From the NCBI GenBank assembly GCA_020073145.1, contig JAIQFS010000048.1, forward strand, positions 1 to 43,657: DNA of 43,657 bases, given 5' to 3'. The notes under the pieces are model-generated. The model made no database searches, had not been told where the DNA came from, and was given only the letters and a program-made list of their open reading frames with translations. A program made the translations under genes and the position numbers. This stretch comes from Terriglobia bacterium. GTDB lineage: Bacteria > Acidobacteriota > Terriglobia > Bryobacterales > Bryobacteraceae. This document shows positions 34,660 through 43,650 of this stretch, piece after piece; position 1 is the stretch's first letter, and each line of letters starts with the position of its first letter.

Positions 34660-36243
34660 ATGAACATCGCTCTCATCTGCACGGACGCGGACACTTGGGG
34701 ATTCGGGATCCGGACCATATCCTCCGTACTGAAAACCGCCGGCCATTCTTCCCGGCTCCTCTTCCTGGCATCGGATTCACCCGAGTATTCTCCGGATGTC
34801 TTGGAGCAACTCAAACACCAGGTGAACTCTGCGGACCTCATCGGAATCAGTTGCCTTTCCCGCGGTGCGCAGCGCGCCCATCAGGTCTCCGCCTTCATCC
34901 GGTCCTTCGGGAAACCCGTGGTATGGGGCGGATTGCATGCCACCCTCAACCCCGCTGAATGTGCCGCCTCGGCCGATATGGTTTGCCGCGGCGAGGGGGA
35001 GGAAACCATCCTCGAATTGGCGGAAGCCCTTGAGGAAGGCCGGGATTGGCGGCGCCTGCGGAACCTCGCGTACCTGGCCGGCGGATCCGTGGCCTTGAAT
35101 CCCCTGCGTCCCCCCATCGGCAATCTGGATCACCTTCCCTTTCCTGATTTCGAACGTGACGACGAATTTCACGTGATCCGAAATCGCCTCGACAGAGCCC
35201 CGCGGCCGCCTCAGGGTCTCCCGGTGGCACAAGCCCTGTCGATCGGCTCGCGCGGGTGTGCCTTCCACTGCACTTACTGCTGCAACCGCGAATTGAAGGA
35301 TTTGTACGCCGGAAACGGCAAATACATCCGCAAGATGAGCCCCGCCCGGTATGTCGAACAGATCGCCGCTCTTCACCGGCGGCATTTTCGAAACGCCTCC
35401 GACTTCTTTCTGTTGGACGAAGACTTCTTCATGCGAACCCTGCCGGAACTCCGCGAGTTTGCGGCCCTTTATCGCGAGCGAGTTGGGATCCCCTTCGAAT
35501 GCATGGGCTCTCCCCCAAGGATCACCGAAGAAAAATTGGCCTGCCTGGCCGATGCCGGATTGTGGCGGGTTCGCTTGGGGATTGAGAGCGGCAGCGAACG
35601 CACCAAGCTCAAGGTCTATGATCGGGCCATCTCGAATGAGGTTGTGCTGAAGGCCTCGCGCCTGATCGCCGGCCACCCCGATGTGGTGGCAGCCTATTTC
35701 TTCATCAATGGCAATCCCTATGAGGAACAGAGCGATTTGCTCGATACCCTCAACTTGATGGCACGCCTTGCCTGGCCCTATTACGCCCAAGTCTTCAACC
35801 TGGTTTTCTTCCCCGGAAGCGCCCTGTACCGGAAGGCTGTCTCCGATGGAATCATCGCCGGGACCCAGGATTCTGGCGTCGAATTGCACTACCGCGCCGG
35901 CTTCCAGTATCAAGCTCACGCCTGGAAACAGAAGAACGTCTATCTCAACGTTCTGATCTTCCTGACCGAAGGAAAGGCAACCAGGAATCGTCTCGGCTTG
36001 GTGCCTCGATTTCTGTTGCCCCTGCTGACTCACCCGCGAGTCATCCGATGGATCGAGGCTAGCCCGGTCGTCATCCATTTTCTGGTGGGCGTCAAAACCG
36101 GCCTGTTGGCCGTGCGCACCAGGGCCGGAGCCCTCGTCAAGCGAGTCATGCGCGACCCGGCCGGAGTCTATGACCTACGTCGATACTGGAGAGAGCTTTC
36201 CAAAAAGGCTCTGCCAAAATCTCCGGCGCTCTCAGACCGTTAG
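34660..36243 (+). CDS. B12-binding-domain radical SAM enzyme
   Basis: A 527-residue enzyme. The N-terminal third (about 1-140) is a cobalamin-binding-like Rossmann domain (SADLIGISCLSRGAQRAH, VVWGGLHATLNP, CRGEGEETILEL). The radical SAM cluster motif is CAFHCTYC (Cys200, Cys204, Cys207), followed by a TIM-barrel core (FFLLDEDFFMR, RVRLGIESGSERTK). The C-terminal 100 residues are basic. Related proteins methylate or rearrange unactivated carbons in lipid, hopanoid or natural-product pathways, but the substrate is not inferable. ATG at 34660 has AAAGGA eight bases upstream. Confidence 0.92.
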   Translation: MNIALICTDADTWGFGIRTISSVLKTAGHSSRLLFLASDSPEYSPDVLEQLKHQVNSADLIGISCLSRGAQRAHQVSAFIRSFGKPVVWGGLHATLNPAECAASADMVCRGEGEETILELAEALEEGRDWRRLRNLAYLAGGSVALNPLRPPIGNLDHLPFPDFERDDEFHVIRNRLDRAPRPPQGLPVAQALSIGSRGCAFHCTYCCNRELKDLYAGNGKYIRKMSPARYVEQIAALHRRHFRNASDFFLLDEDFFMRTLPELREFAALYRERVGIPFECMGSPPRITEEKLACLADAGLWRVRLGIESGSERTKLKVYDRAISNEVVLKASRLIAGHPDVVAAYFFINGNPYEEQSDLLDTLNLMARLAWPYYAQVFNLVFFPGSALYRKAVSDGIIAGTQDSGVELHYRAGFQYQAHAWKQKNVYLNVLIFLTEGKATRNRLGLVPRFLLPLLTHPRVIRWIEASPVVIHFLVGVKTGLLAVRTRAGALVKRVMRDPAGVYDLRRYWRELSKKALPKSPALSDR

Positions 36244-36375
36244 CCCAGACGGTCCCTGGGCCGCAGCGCTCTGAGCGTACTCACTAACGGAGCAACACCA
36301 ACAGCGCAACGTTGGGCAGTCGAACCGGGGTAATTGGTCAGCCAACTATTTCGGAATCTACTCGAGAAACCCCGT

Positions 36376-36870
36376 CTACTGCCTGCCGATGCGATTGATT
36401 TCGCTTTGGATGACATCTTTCTCGATCGTTGCCAGCGGCAATGACAGGAAAAGGGTGATCCTTCGATCCAGAATGGAGAACGCCTCGAAGAAGGCGCGCT
36501 CAACTTGCTGTCGTGTTCCTTCAGTTGCTGCGGGGTCGGGAACCCCCCACCGGGCCGTCAGTGGATGTCCGGGCCAGACCGGACACACTTCGCTGCCGGC
36601 CTTGTCGCACACTGTAAACACAAAGTGAATCTTAGGTGCATCGGGCTTTGCGAACTCATCCCAACTCTTGCTGCGCAGTCCATCTGTCGGCAGACCGGCA
36701 CCGGCTATTTGCCCGACCGCTGCGGGATGGACATGGCCGGTGGGATTGCTCCCTGCGCTGAAGGCGGTGAAGTTTGGGAAGCCCTTCCGATTCATGATCG
36801 CTTCCGCCATTATGGAGCGTGCCGAATTGCCCGTACACAGGAACAAAATGTTGAAATGTCGGGGTGTCAC
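36376..36870 (-). CDS. arsC: Arsenate reductase, low-molecular-weight phosphatase type
   Basis: A 164-residue protein with the P-loop CTGNSARS (Cys12, Arg18). Further conserved cysteines are Cys88 (FTVCDKAG) and Cys96 (EVCPVWPG), the relay used by thioredoxin-coupled ArsC, and DP near 110. It reduces arsenate to arsenite, which Acr3 then exports. A GTG at 36870 with GGAG six bases upstream is preferred; a GTG at 36909 would add 13 residues without a site. It is the last gene of the leftward ars unit, 217 bases beyond acr3. Confidence 0.9.
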   Translation of the reverse strand: MTPRHFNILFLCTGNSARSIMAEAIMNRKGFPNFTAFSAGSNPTGHVHPAAVGQIAGAGLPTDGLRSKSWDEFAKPDAPKIHFVFTVCDKAGSEVCPVWPGHPLTARWGVPDPAATEGTRQQVERAFFEAFSILDRRITLFLSLPLATIEKDVIQSEINRIGRQ

Positions 36871-37087
36871 ATCGCTCTCCGACACCACTCCGGGCTCTGC
36901 GCTAGGCACGCGGGGTAAGGCCAGTCCGGCCGGCCGCGACCAGCCAATAGCGTTGATATCACCGAAACACGCATCTCCACTTCCTCTCTCTTGGCATTGA
37001 TTTCCAACTGCAGTCCAGCCCCAGAAACAATCTAGCTAGCCTCCCGACTGTGGTAGGCCCCTTCTGACAGAAGCGCCTCCCTCGGCT

Positions 37088-38188
37088 CTACGTCGAGCCA
37101 GTGACTTCCATTTGCGGAAACCAGTGCCGGGTACGATTGCAGAACGAGCAAACCGACAGCATCACCGGCACTTCAATCAAAACTCCCACGACGGTGGCCA
37201 GGGCCGCGCCAGACCCAGCGCCGAACAAGGCGATGGCAGTCGCGACTGCAAGCTCGAAGAAGTTACTCGCGCCGATCAGGGCTCCAGGCGCAGCCACTGC
37301 ATGGCGAACCTTCAGCACTCTCATTAGGCCGTAGGCAAGTGACGAATTGAAGTAGACCTGAATGAGAATCGGGATCGCAATCAACAGCACATGAAGTGGT
37401 TTCCCGAGGATGTTGTCGGCCTGGAATGCGAAAATCAGAACCAGTGTCGCCAGCAAAGCGACCATGCTAACAGGCGCGAAGCGTGGAAGGAGTCGTTTTT
37501 CAAACCACTCCCGTCCGTGTGCGCGGATGAAGTAAATCCTGAGCGCGGTACCTGCCACGAGTGGAATGACGATAAAGATCGCTACCGCATAGAGCAGCAC
37601 CTGAAACGGAACGTGCAGAGACGAGGCCCCGCTGACCAGGAAACGCACGATAGGCGCGAACAGGAATAGCATGACGAGGTCATTCACGGAGACCTGGACC
37701 AACGTATAGGCGGCGTCGCCGTCAGTCAGGTAGCTCCAAACGAACACCATGGCTGTACACGGAGCGGCAGCGAGAATAATGCAGCCAGCAATGTACTGGT
37801 CGGCGTCCGCCGGCGTGATCCATGCTGCGAAAACATAACGGAAGAACAGCCATGCGATGAACGCCATCGAGAATGGCTTCACAAGCCAGTTCACGAACAA
37901 TGTGACGAACAGACCGCGAGGTCGTTGGCCGACCTGTCGTATGGAGGCAAAATCGACCTTCATCATCATCGGGATGATCATGAGCCAAATCAGAACTGCA
38001 ATTGGGATGTTGATCTGGCTGCCCCCGCCGAACTCCATGCGGCGCAGCGCGTCGACGATGTCTGGCAAAGCTCTTCCAAGCAGGACGCCGACAAACATGC
38101 AAGCTCCCACCCAGAGACTCAGGTACCGTTCAAAGTAGTTCAGTCGTTTCTTGGGTTGGATTTGTTGGGTGCCTACGATCCGCTCCAT
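37088..38188 (-). CDS. acr3: Acr3-family arsenite efflux permease
   Basis: A 366-residue integral membrane protein with about ten transmembrane helices. It has the conserved Cys of Acr3 in AAAPCTAMVFVWSYL and the conserved Glu in GASNFFELAVATAIALFG, which are required for As(III) transport in characterised members. It exports arsenite from the cytoplasm. It starts three bases beyond the end of arsA and is probably translationally linked with it; pairing of Acr3 with the ArsA ATPase is less usual than with ArsB but known. Confidence 0.95.
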   Translation of the reverse strand: MERIVGTQQIQPKKRLNYFERYLSLWVGACMFVGVLLGRALPDIVDALRRMEFGGGSQINIPIAVLIWLMIIPMMMKVDFASIRQVGQRPRGLFVTLFVNWLVKPFSMAFIAWLFFRYVFAAWITPADADQYIAGCIILAAAPCTAMVFVWSYLTDGDAAYTLVQVSVNDLVMLFLFAPIVRFLVSGASSLHVPFQVLLYAVAIFIVIPLVAGTALRIYFIRAHGREWFEKRLLPRFAPVSMVALLATLVLIFAFQADNILGKPLHVLLIAIPILIQVYFNSSLAYGLMRVLKVRHAVAAPGALIGASNFFELAVATAIALFGAGSGAALATVVGVLIEVPVMLSVCSFCNRTRHWFPQMEVTGST

Positions 38189-38191
38189 AGC

Positions 38192-39982
38192 TCACTCCAT
38201 CCTCGTCGCAGTCATCTCCTGCGCCAGTTCGCGTAGGCGGTCGGGTCCAACGGGCGGTTCAGGCTGCCATGGAATCAATGCCAGGCGCGAACTCATGTCT
38301 TTTCGCACTTCATCGATGTAGGGGATTTCGCGCAGGCCACGATCTACCAAAACGGAATCGCGGAAGCCATCGACCGCGAAGCTCTGGTTGATCACCCAGG
38401 CGAAAGGCTCAATGCCGGCGCGCCGGAGATCGCTTTGTAGTCTCGCAGCTTCATGAACGGGGGTCGCTTCAGGCAGAGTTACCAGCAGCACTTTGGTAAA
38501 CTGGGGGTCGCGCAAACGCGGCAGCAGTTTGCGAACGGACTCGGGCACGTCGCTCATGGTCCGTAAAACGTCACGATGGTAGGCCTCGGTCGCATCCAGC
38601 AGCAGCAGCGTATGCCCAGTGGGAGCGGTATCGAGCACGACAAACCCGTCTTCGCCGCGAGCCACGGTCTCCGCGAAGGCGCGAAATACCGCGATCTCCT
38701 CGGTACAGGGTGATCGAAGGTCCTCTTCCAGCAGCGCTAGACCCTGCGCGTCCAGGCCGGGAGCCGATTTGGCGATCACCTGGGCTGTGTACCGGCGCGT
38801 CTCCACCGCAGGATCAATGCGGCTGGTGCTGAGCCCGGGAACGGCGCCTTCCACGGTGGCGGCCACGTGCGCCGCTGGGTCGGTCGTGCTCACGTGCACC
38901 GGGTGCCCGCGGTGCGCGAGCTCGACGGCGATGGCAGCCGCAACTGTCGTTTTGCCGACACCGCCCTTTCCCATGGTCATGACCACGCCACGCCTCATGC
39001 TCTCAATCTCATCCACAAGTGTCGCCAGGGGAGCCATAACGCGAGAACTGTGCACGCCGCTCTTTTGCAGGACAACCTCGGGTCGGATCTCGCCGTCAAA
39101 GACGCGGCTCAAGTTGCTGATCCCAATCAGAGCGAACGGCAGAAACGGCACTTCCGTCCGGACTAGAGCTTTGAGACCCGCTGGCGCTCCGGCAAGCGCT
39201 TCCTTGCCTCGCTGTTCGAGCGCCCGCGCTGCCGGATCATTTCCGCTGCGGGCGACGAACACAGCGTTCAGCGCGAGCTGCTGGTTAGTGAGTCCCATCT
39301 CGGCCAACTCGACTCGAGTCCGCTCGGCTTCCACCAAAGCCGATGGTTCTGGACGGCTTACGAGAACCAGCGTCGTTACCGATGGATCGGACAGGATACG
39401 CAGACTGGACTCGTACAGGGCCTGCTGCGCCTGAAGACCCGACAGCGGCCCGAGACAAGAGGCGCCGGTTGTGTTGCTCGCAATGAATCCAGTCCACGCC
39501 GCCGGCAGCTTCAGAAGGCGTAGCGTGTGGCCAGTGGGCGCAGTATCGAAAATGATGTGGTCGAACGGGTCTGTCGCCTTCGGATCGCCCAGCAGCTTGG
39601 TGAATTCATCGAAAGCGGCGATTTCAACCGTGCAGGCGCCGGAGAGTTGCTCCTCCATACTGGTGATGGCGGCATCAGGCAGCACACCGCGATAGGGACC
39701 GACCACTCGCTCCCGGTAGGCCTTGGCCGCCGCTTCGGGATCGATGTTCAACGCGAACAGGCCAGGCACTCCCGGGATCGCGATCGGTTGCGAAGATAAC
39801 GAGACGCCCAGCACCTCATCCAGGTTCGATGCCGGATCAGTGCTGACGAGCAGGACGCGTCTGTTTTGGTGAGCGAGTGCAATGGCCGCGGCGCAGGATA
39901 AAGAAGTCTTCCCGACACCGCCCTTTCCCGTGAAAAAGAGTACGCGCGTCGCCTTGGTAAGGAAACCGGGCGTGTCGCCCAT
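38192..39982 (-). CDS. arsA: ArsA arsenite-pump ATPase, tandem form
   Basis: A 596-residue ATPase with two homologous halves. P-loops are FTGKGGVGKTSLS near residue 20 and TMGKGGVGKTTVAAA near 335. DTAPTGHTL occurs in each half. The metalloid-binding cysteines of E. coli ArsA are matched by ACTVEIAAF, GASCLGPLS and PCTEEIAVF. It drives arsenite export together with the permease. Translation should begin at the ATG 39982, whose A is the last base of the preceding TAA; upstream in-frame residues belong to another frame of the fusion gene. Confidence 0.96.
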   Translation of the reverse strand: MGDTPGFLTKATRVLFFTGKGGVGKTSLSCAAAIALAHQNRRVLLVSTDPASNLDEVLGVSLSSQPIAIPGVPGLFALNIDPEAAAKAYRERVVGPYRGVLPDAAITSMEEQLSGACTVEIAAFDEFTKLLGDPKATDPFDHIIFDTAPTGHTLRLLKLPAAWTGFIASNTTGASCLGPLSGLQAQQALYESSLRILSDPSVTTLVLVSRPEPSALVEAERTRVELAEMGLTNQQLALNAVFVARSGNDPAARALEQRGKEALAGAPAGLKALVRTEVPFLPFALIGISNLSRVFDGEIRPEVVLQKSGVHSSRVMAPLATLVDEIESMRRGVVMTMGKGGVGKTTVAAAIAVELAHRGHPVHVSTTDPAAHVAATVEGAVPGLSTSRIDPAVETRRYTAQVIAKSAPGLDAQGLALLEEDLRSPCTEEIAVFRAFAETVARGEDGFVVLDTAPTGHTLLLLDATEAYHRDVLRTMSDVPESVRKLLPRLRDPQFTKVLLVTLPEATPVHEAARLQSDLRRAGIEPFAWVINQSFAVDGFRDSVLVDRGLREIPYIDEVRKDMSSRLALIPWQPEPPVGPDRLRELAQEMTATRME

Positions 39983-41439
39983 TAGCAGCACCCCTTGGAG
40001 GTTCCGCCCGAAGGAGCGGGCGCGGGAGCACAGCAACTTGCCGGAACGACAGGCAAACTCGCCGACGGACTCTGCTTCAGGAACTTATCGGCCAGTTCGA
40101 GAATGGACCGGGCGGGGGTATCCTTCACCGCCCGAGCCGTCTCCACGGCGCTACGCATGTCGTCGAGGGAGACGCCGAGTTTCCGCGCCTTGTCGAAGTG
40201 GTACTTAAAGCACGGTTCACAGTTCGAAGCAATGGCCGCTCCGATCGCCACGAGCTCCCGAATGCCATCGCTAAAGATGCTGGGCGTGAGGTTGCTCTCC
40301 AGCCCCGTCAAACGCGCCAGTTCTTCGCGGGTCGGGTAACGTCCCTTGCTGGCGACCCGCCCGTTGACGAGGATCAACGGCAAACACTCGTTACCGTCCG
40401 CGGCGAGTGCGGCCTTCACCACTTCGTTTGTGGCAAAAGCCTGAGGCTGCTGCGCGAGGTTGTAGCGCTCGACCGCAACGCCCTCACCGGCCAGCCAATG
40501 GAAGTCGGAGGTAAATCGGACGAGCACCGGATCGACCTCGGGCCCACAAACCCCGGTGGAACAGCACATCGGCGGATCGAAAACTGCGAGTTTCGTCATT
40601 CTTGTTGATCCCTCTTTCTGGACACTCTTCGCCGGCCTCGTGGCACGGATAAATGCGCTGAAGAACTTGCCGTCGACTTCGGCGGCGATTTTTTCCGCAT
40701 TGAGTCCTGCACAAGCCAGGAACTCACGAGCGTCCTCGGCTCGGTATACCCGTGTCGGTTCCACATCAACTGCGTCGAATCCGGCTGAGACAAGCCTGGC
40801 GCGGTACTCGCTCTCTTCAAGTGCGCCCGCGACGCAGCCGATCCAAAGCTCGACGTTGCGACGGATCTCCGCGGGCACGTCACCGCGCACCACGATATCG
40901 GAGACGGCCAGGCGGCCGCCGGGTTTTAGCACACGGTGGGCTTCCCGCAAGACGCGGTCTTTGTCGGCTGCCAGATTGATGACGCAATTGGAAATGATCA
41001 CATCCACGGAGTTGTCCGGCAATGGGATGTTCTCAATCTCGCCTTTCAAAAATTCGACATTTTGCACCCCGGCCTTCTTTTGGTTCTCGCGCGCCAGGGC
41101 GAGCATTTCGTCGGTCATGTCCAGGCCGTAGGCCTTGCCGTTAGGCCCCACCCTCCGGGCCGACAATAGGACATCGATGCCGCCACCGGAGCCGAGGTCC
41201 AGGACCACTTCGCCGCGCTTCAATTCCGCGAGGGCTGTGGGATTCCCACAGCCTAGCGAAGCCAGCAGGGCTTTCTCGGGAATCCCAGCGACCTGGGCAT
41301 CGTCGTACAAACCGACGGTGATCGGGTCTCTCTCGCTGCTGCCCGACGAACCACAGCACGAGGCGCCGCCGCGCGCTGCCCGAGACGCAGCCTCACCGTA
41401 TTTCTCTTTGACGATTTCTTTCAGCTGTCTGTCGTTCAT
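39982..41439 (-). CDS. arsM: ArsM-ArsD-AhpD-like triple fusion
   Basis: A 485-residue polypeptide with three parts. Residues about 1-270: As(III) S-adenosylmethionine methyltransferase (ArsM), with SAM motif [13 protein letters not shown] and catalytic cysteines Cys64, Cys152 and Cys202. Residues about 281-385: ArsD metallochaperone, starting [20 protein letters not shown]. Residues about 390-455: an AhpD/carboxymuconolactone-decarboxylase-like helical domain with CxxC (SNCEPC). The tail has two Cys pairs (ASCC, KGCC), like those ending many ArsD proteins. An internal ATG with upstream GAGGGA (start at 40599) could also yield ArsD-AhpD alone. ArsM methylates arsenite; ArsD delivers As(III) to ArsA. 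Confidence 0.9.
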   Translation of the reverse strand: MNDRQLKEIVKEKYGEAASRAARGGASCCGSSGSSERDPITVGLYDDAQVAGIPEKALLASLGCGNPTALAELKRGEVVLDLGSGGGIDVLLSARRVGPNGKAYGLDMTDEMLALARENQKKAGVQNVEFLKGEIENIPLPDNSVDVIISNCVINLAADKDRVLREAHRVLKPGGRLAVSDIVVRGDVPAEIRRNVELWIGCVAGALEESEYRARLVSAGFDAVDVEPTRVYRAEDAREFLACAGLNAEKIAAEVDGKFFSAFIRATRPAKSVQKEGSTRMTKLAVFDPPMCCSTGVCGPEVDPVLVRFTSDFHWLAGEGVAVERYNLAQQPQAFATNEVVKAALAADGNECLPLILVNGRVASKGRYPTREELARLTGLESNLTPSIFSDGIRELVAIGAAIASNCEPCFKYHFDKARKLGVSLDDMRSAVETARAVKDTPARSILELADKFLKQSPSASLPVVPASCCAPAPAPSGGTSKGCC

Positions 41440-41445
41440 GGGTGC

Positions 41446-41796
41446 TCAACCTTTGCATGCGTTTGCGAGGATGTCTTTCAGTGCCACCGCCTGGCTGCGA
41501 GTGCAGCACTCCGTGCACAGAAATTCCAGCAATTCGCGGATAGTTTCGGTGTCTGCCGAGTACCGGAGGAACGTGCCTTCCCTGTGCACTCTCACAAGCT
41601 CCTCATTCTTGAGCTTTTCCAGGTGATGAGATAGGGTCGGTCCGGGAATGCCGAGGGTATTGTGGATCTCGCCAACCACTAACCCGCCAGGATGTGCGGA
41701 TAGGAGAACACGCATGATGCGCAGCCGCGGCTCCGTTCCCATGGCCGCCAGCATGTCGGCATAGCGGGTGACGTCCGCGTCGTCCCTGTACCGCAT
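41446..41796 (-). CDS. arsR: ArsR-family As(III)-responsive repressor
   Basis: A 116-residue winged-helix repressor ([40 protein letters not shown]). The inducer cysteines sit in the C-terminal helix (CTECCTR), rather than in the DNA-recognition helix. It is the first gene of the leftward ars unit and ends six bases before the fusion gene. A close paralogue starts 110 bases away on the opposite strand. Confidence 0.95.
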   Translation of the reverse strand: MRYRDDADVTRYADMLAAMGTEPRLRIMRVLLSAHPGGLVVGEIHNTLGIPGPTLSHHLEKLKNEELVRVHREGTFLRYSADTETIRELLEFLCTECCTRSQAVALKDILANACKG

Positions 41797-41906
41797 CCTT
41801 CGATCATAGCGGAAATACCGAACGCCGTAAAGAGGTATCTACGTTCCTGAAAATATTCGTTTCCCTACTTCCGGGTTCTGCTGTGGTTCTGGTATTCTCG
41901 AAATAG
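41797..41906. promoter_or_regulatory. Divergent ars promoter/operator region
   Basis: The 110 bases between the two arsR starts contain GGTATTyyCG facing each gene: 41819-41810 (minus) and 41891-41900 (plus), each including a -10-like TATT element. ATACC and GGTAT also form an imperfect inverted repeat near 41815-41838. Both ArsR paralogues probably bind here. No -35 is convincing and neither start has a ribosome binding site. Confidence 0.45.
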
Positions 41907-42254
41907 ATGAAAACGAAGGAATCTGCCCAGGAGGTCGCCCGCTACGCGGATATGTTCTCCGCGATGGGAACCGAGCCGCGGCTGCGCATACTGCGCCTGC
42001 TGCTATCCGCGCACCCGGAGGGAATGGTGCCCGGGGATCTCCAGTCGGAACTAGGAATCCCAGCGTCCACGCTATCCCACCATTTGGACAAGCTGAAGAA
42101 TGAAGATCTGGTGACTGTTCGCCGCGAGGGGACGTTCCTGTGGTACTCGGCGAATACCGAGACCCTGCAGGAACTCCTGACCTTTCTCTACGCCGAGTGC
42201 TGCACTCGGAACAAAGCGATCAAGCCGAACTCCATCGTCAAACTGTGCCGCTGA
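41907..42254 (+). CDS. arsR: ArsR-family As(III)-responsive repressor (second copy)
   Basis: A 115-residue paralogue of the divergent ArsR, with the same core ([32 protein letters not shown]) and the same C-terminal cysteine pattern (AECCTR). It heads the rightward ars unit and ends nine bases before the first of two arsC genes. The ATG at 41907 has no ribosome binding site, so leaderless translation is possible. Confidence 0.94.
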   Translation: MKTKESAQEVARYADMFSAMGTEPRLRILRLLLSAHPEGMVPGDLQSELGIPASTLSHHLDKLKNEDLVTVRREGTFLWYSANTETLQELLTFLYAECCTRNKAIKPNSIVKLCR

Positions 42255-42262
42255 GGGGGCTG

Positions 42263-42688
42263 ATGACTACCGCCAAGGAAAGGGTTCTGATTCTTTGCAC
42301 TGGTAATTCGGCGCGCAGCCAAATGGCCGAGGGACTGTTCCGCACGGCACTCGGCGGCAAGTTCGAGGTCTTCAGCGCAGGCACGAGGCCCAGTTTGGTG
42401 CGTCCGGAAGCGATTGCGGTAATGAATGAGATTGGCATCGACATCTGCGGACACCGTTCCAAGTCGGTCGATGAATTCCGCGACCAGGAGTTTCGGTACG
42501 TCATCACCGTCTGCGACAACGCCAAGGAGAGTTGTCCAGTATTTCCAGGCCGCACCGAGCGCATCCACTGGAGTTTGGAAGACCCGGCCGCAGTGGTGGG
42601 GACGGAAGAGCAGCGCCAAGCCGCATTTCGCCGCATCCGGGACCAGATTGCAGAACGGATCAGGTCCTTTTCTGAGGGCGGCGCTTAG
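42263..42688 (+). CDS. arsC: Arsenate reductase (thioredoxin-coupled type)
   Basis: A 141-residue low-molecular-weight phosphatase-fold ArsC. P-loop CTGNSARSQMAEG (Cys12), then TVCDNAKESCPVFPG with the two relay cysteines spaced as in B. subtilis ArsC (Cys-x6-Cys), and DPAAVVG. GAGGGG seven bases before ATG at 42263 supports the start. It reduces arsenate to arsenite. It lies between the second arsR and a further arsC copy and is probably co-transcribed with both. Confidence 0.93.
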   Translation: MTTAKERVLILCTGNSARSQMAEGLFRTALGGKFEVFSAGTRPSLVRPEAIAVMNEIGIDICGHRSKSVDEFRDQEFRYVITVCDNAKESCPVFPGRTERIHWSLEDPAAVVGTEEQRQAAFRRIRDQIAERIRSFSEGGA

Positions 42689-42705
42689 ATTCCCGAGATG
42701 GCACG

Positions 42706-43149
42706 ATGGTGAAGAAGCGACGCGTGCTCTTCGTCTGCACCGGGAATTCGGCTCGCAGCCAGATGGCTGAAGGACTATTGCGCCATGAGGCCGGCACCGA
42801 GTACGAAGTGTTCTCTGCTGGCACCGATCCAACGAGTGTCCGTTCGGAGGCTGTGGCCGTGATGAGGGAAATCTGGATTGATATCTCGGGCCAGCACTCC
42901 AAATCGGTTGCCGAGTTCGTGGGGCAGCATTTCGACTTCATCATTACAGTGTGCGACAAGGCAAAAGAAAACTGCCCTGTCTTTCCAGGCGCAGGCGAAC
43001 GTCTCCACTGGCCTTTCGACGATCCGGCCCGGATTCAAGCATCCGAGGAGGGACGTCTCAAGATGTTCCGCCGGCTACGAGATCAGATTCACGCACGCCT
43101 GATGGTGTTTTTGGGCGTGGGAGCCTATGGCAGCGCGGAACAGCCTTAG
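42706..43149 (+). CDS. arsC: Arsenate reductase (thioredoxin-coupled type), paralogue
   Basis: A 147-residue paralogue of the gene 17 bases upstream: CTGNSARSQMAEGLLRHEAG, FSAGTDPTSVRSEAV, TVCDKAKENCPVFPG and DPARIQ. All three redox cysteines are present. ATG at 42706. Three ArsC-type proteins in one locus may reflect gene-dose selection or different reductant partners; the copies at 42263 and 42706 are much closer to each other than to the one at 36376. Confidence 0.92.
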   Translation: MVKKRRVLFVCTGNSARSQMAEGLLRHEAGTEYEVFSAGTDPTSVRSEAVAVMREIWIDISGQHSKSVAEFVGQHFDFIITVCDKAKENCPVFPGAGERLHWPFDDPARIQASEEGRLKMFRRLRDQIHARLMVFLGVGAYGSAEQP

Positions 43150-43246
43150 TCTCGGGCGCGTCGAGACCAAGCGAATCGTGACTTCGAGTGGGCATTAAAT
43201 TGCCGATGAGATACTGAAAGCCAGCGATTTCGGAAAAGAGACCGCC

Positions 43247-43522
43247 ATGATTTGCTATGAATGCTCTGCCGCAGGAAAGCGACGCGACGCCGTCGGGTTA
43301 TGCCATTTTTGTTCGGCGGCCTTATGCATAGAACATGCTCAGGTGGTCCCGGAGGAAATAACTGCGCATGTGCCCGTCGTGAAGACGGTTGTGCTGCCAC
43401 GGAAAGCGCGGAGGATACTCTGCCAGACCTGCAAAACAGCCCTTGAGCAGGCTCATCTTGAGGGATACGTTCAGGAAGACGCTACCAAGCCCGAACCGGC
43501 CCATGAACTGATCGTCCACTAG
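43247..43522 (+). CDS. DUF2180-like small zinc-binding protein
   Basis: A 91-residue protein with two Cys pairs at the N-terminus (MICYECSAAG; LCHFCSAALCIEHA, a Cys/His cluster) and another at ILCQTCKTALEQA, compatible with two zinc sites. The arrangement matches DUF2180-type proteins, for which I know no function. It lies about 100 bases beyond the last arsC, possibly on the same transcript. ATG at 43247 follows GAAAAGAGA. Confidence 0.82.
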   Translation: MICYECSAAGKRRDAVGLCHFCSAALCIEHAQVVPEEITAHVPVVKTVVLPRKARRILCQTCKTALEQAHLEGYVQEDATKPEPAHELIVH

Positions 43523-43536
43523 CAGCCCGGGGTTGA

Positions 43537-43650
43537 AGTCTGGTTTTGGATTTCGGAGCGTCTGAAGTGCGCGCAAAGAAGAGGACGATACTTTGGCGCT
43601 ACCAGGTGATCGGCGGTTACCCCGCCCTCCGGAAGTCGCGAATTTTCTGA
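43537..43650 (+). pseudogene. Possible C-terminal scrap of a DNA methyltransferase
   Basis: After a TGA at 43534-43536 the frame runs to TGA at 43648-43650 and ends RYQVIGGYPALRKSRIF. That resembles the C-terminus of Eco57I-like or type ISP methyltransferases, which close with a Gly-Gly-Tyr-x-x-x-[RK]-[KR]-W element; here Trp is replaced by Ser and the frame stops early. Only about 37 residues are seen and the rest of the gene is absent upstream. Low certainty. Confidence 0.25.

Noticed and set aside
36243-36261. GCCCAG-N7-CTGGGC hairpin after the radical SAM gene as a terminator
   Set aside because: The stem is only six pairs and no T-run follows, so an intrinsic terminator is not supported.
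39983-40036. An 18-residue N-terminal extension of ArsA
   Set aside because: It overlaps the end of the fusion gene in another frame; the ATG at 39982 fits the conserved ArsA start and the stop/start overlap.
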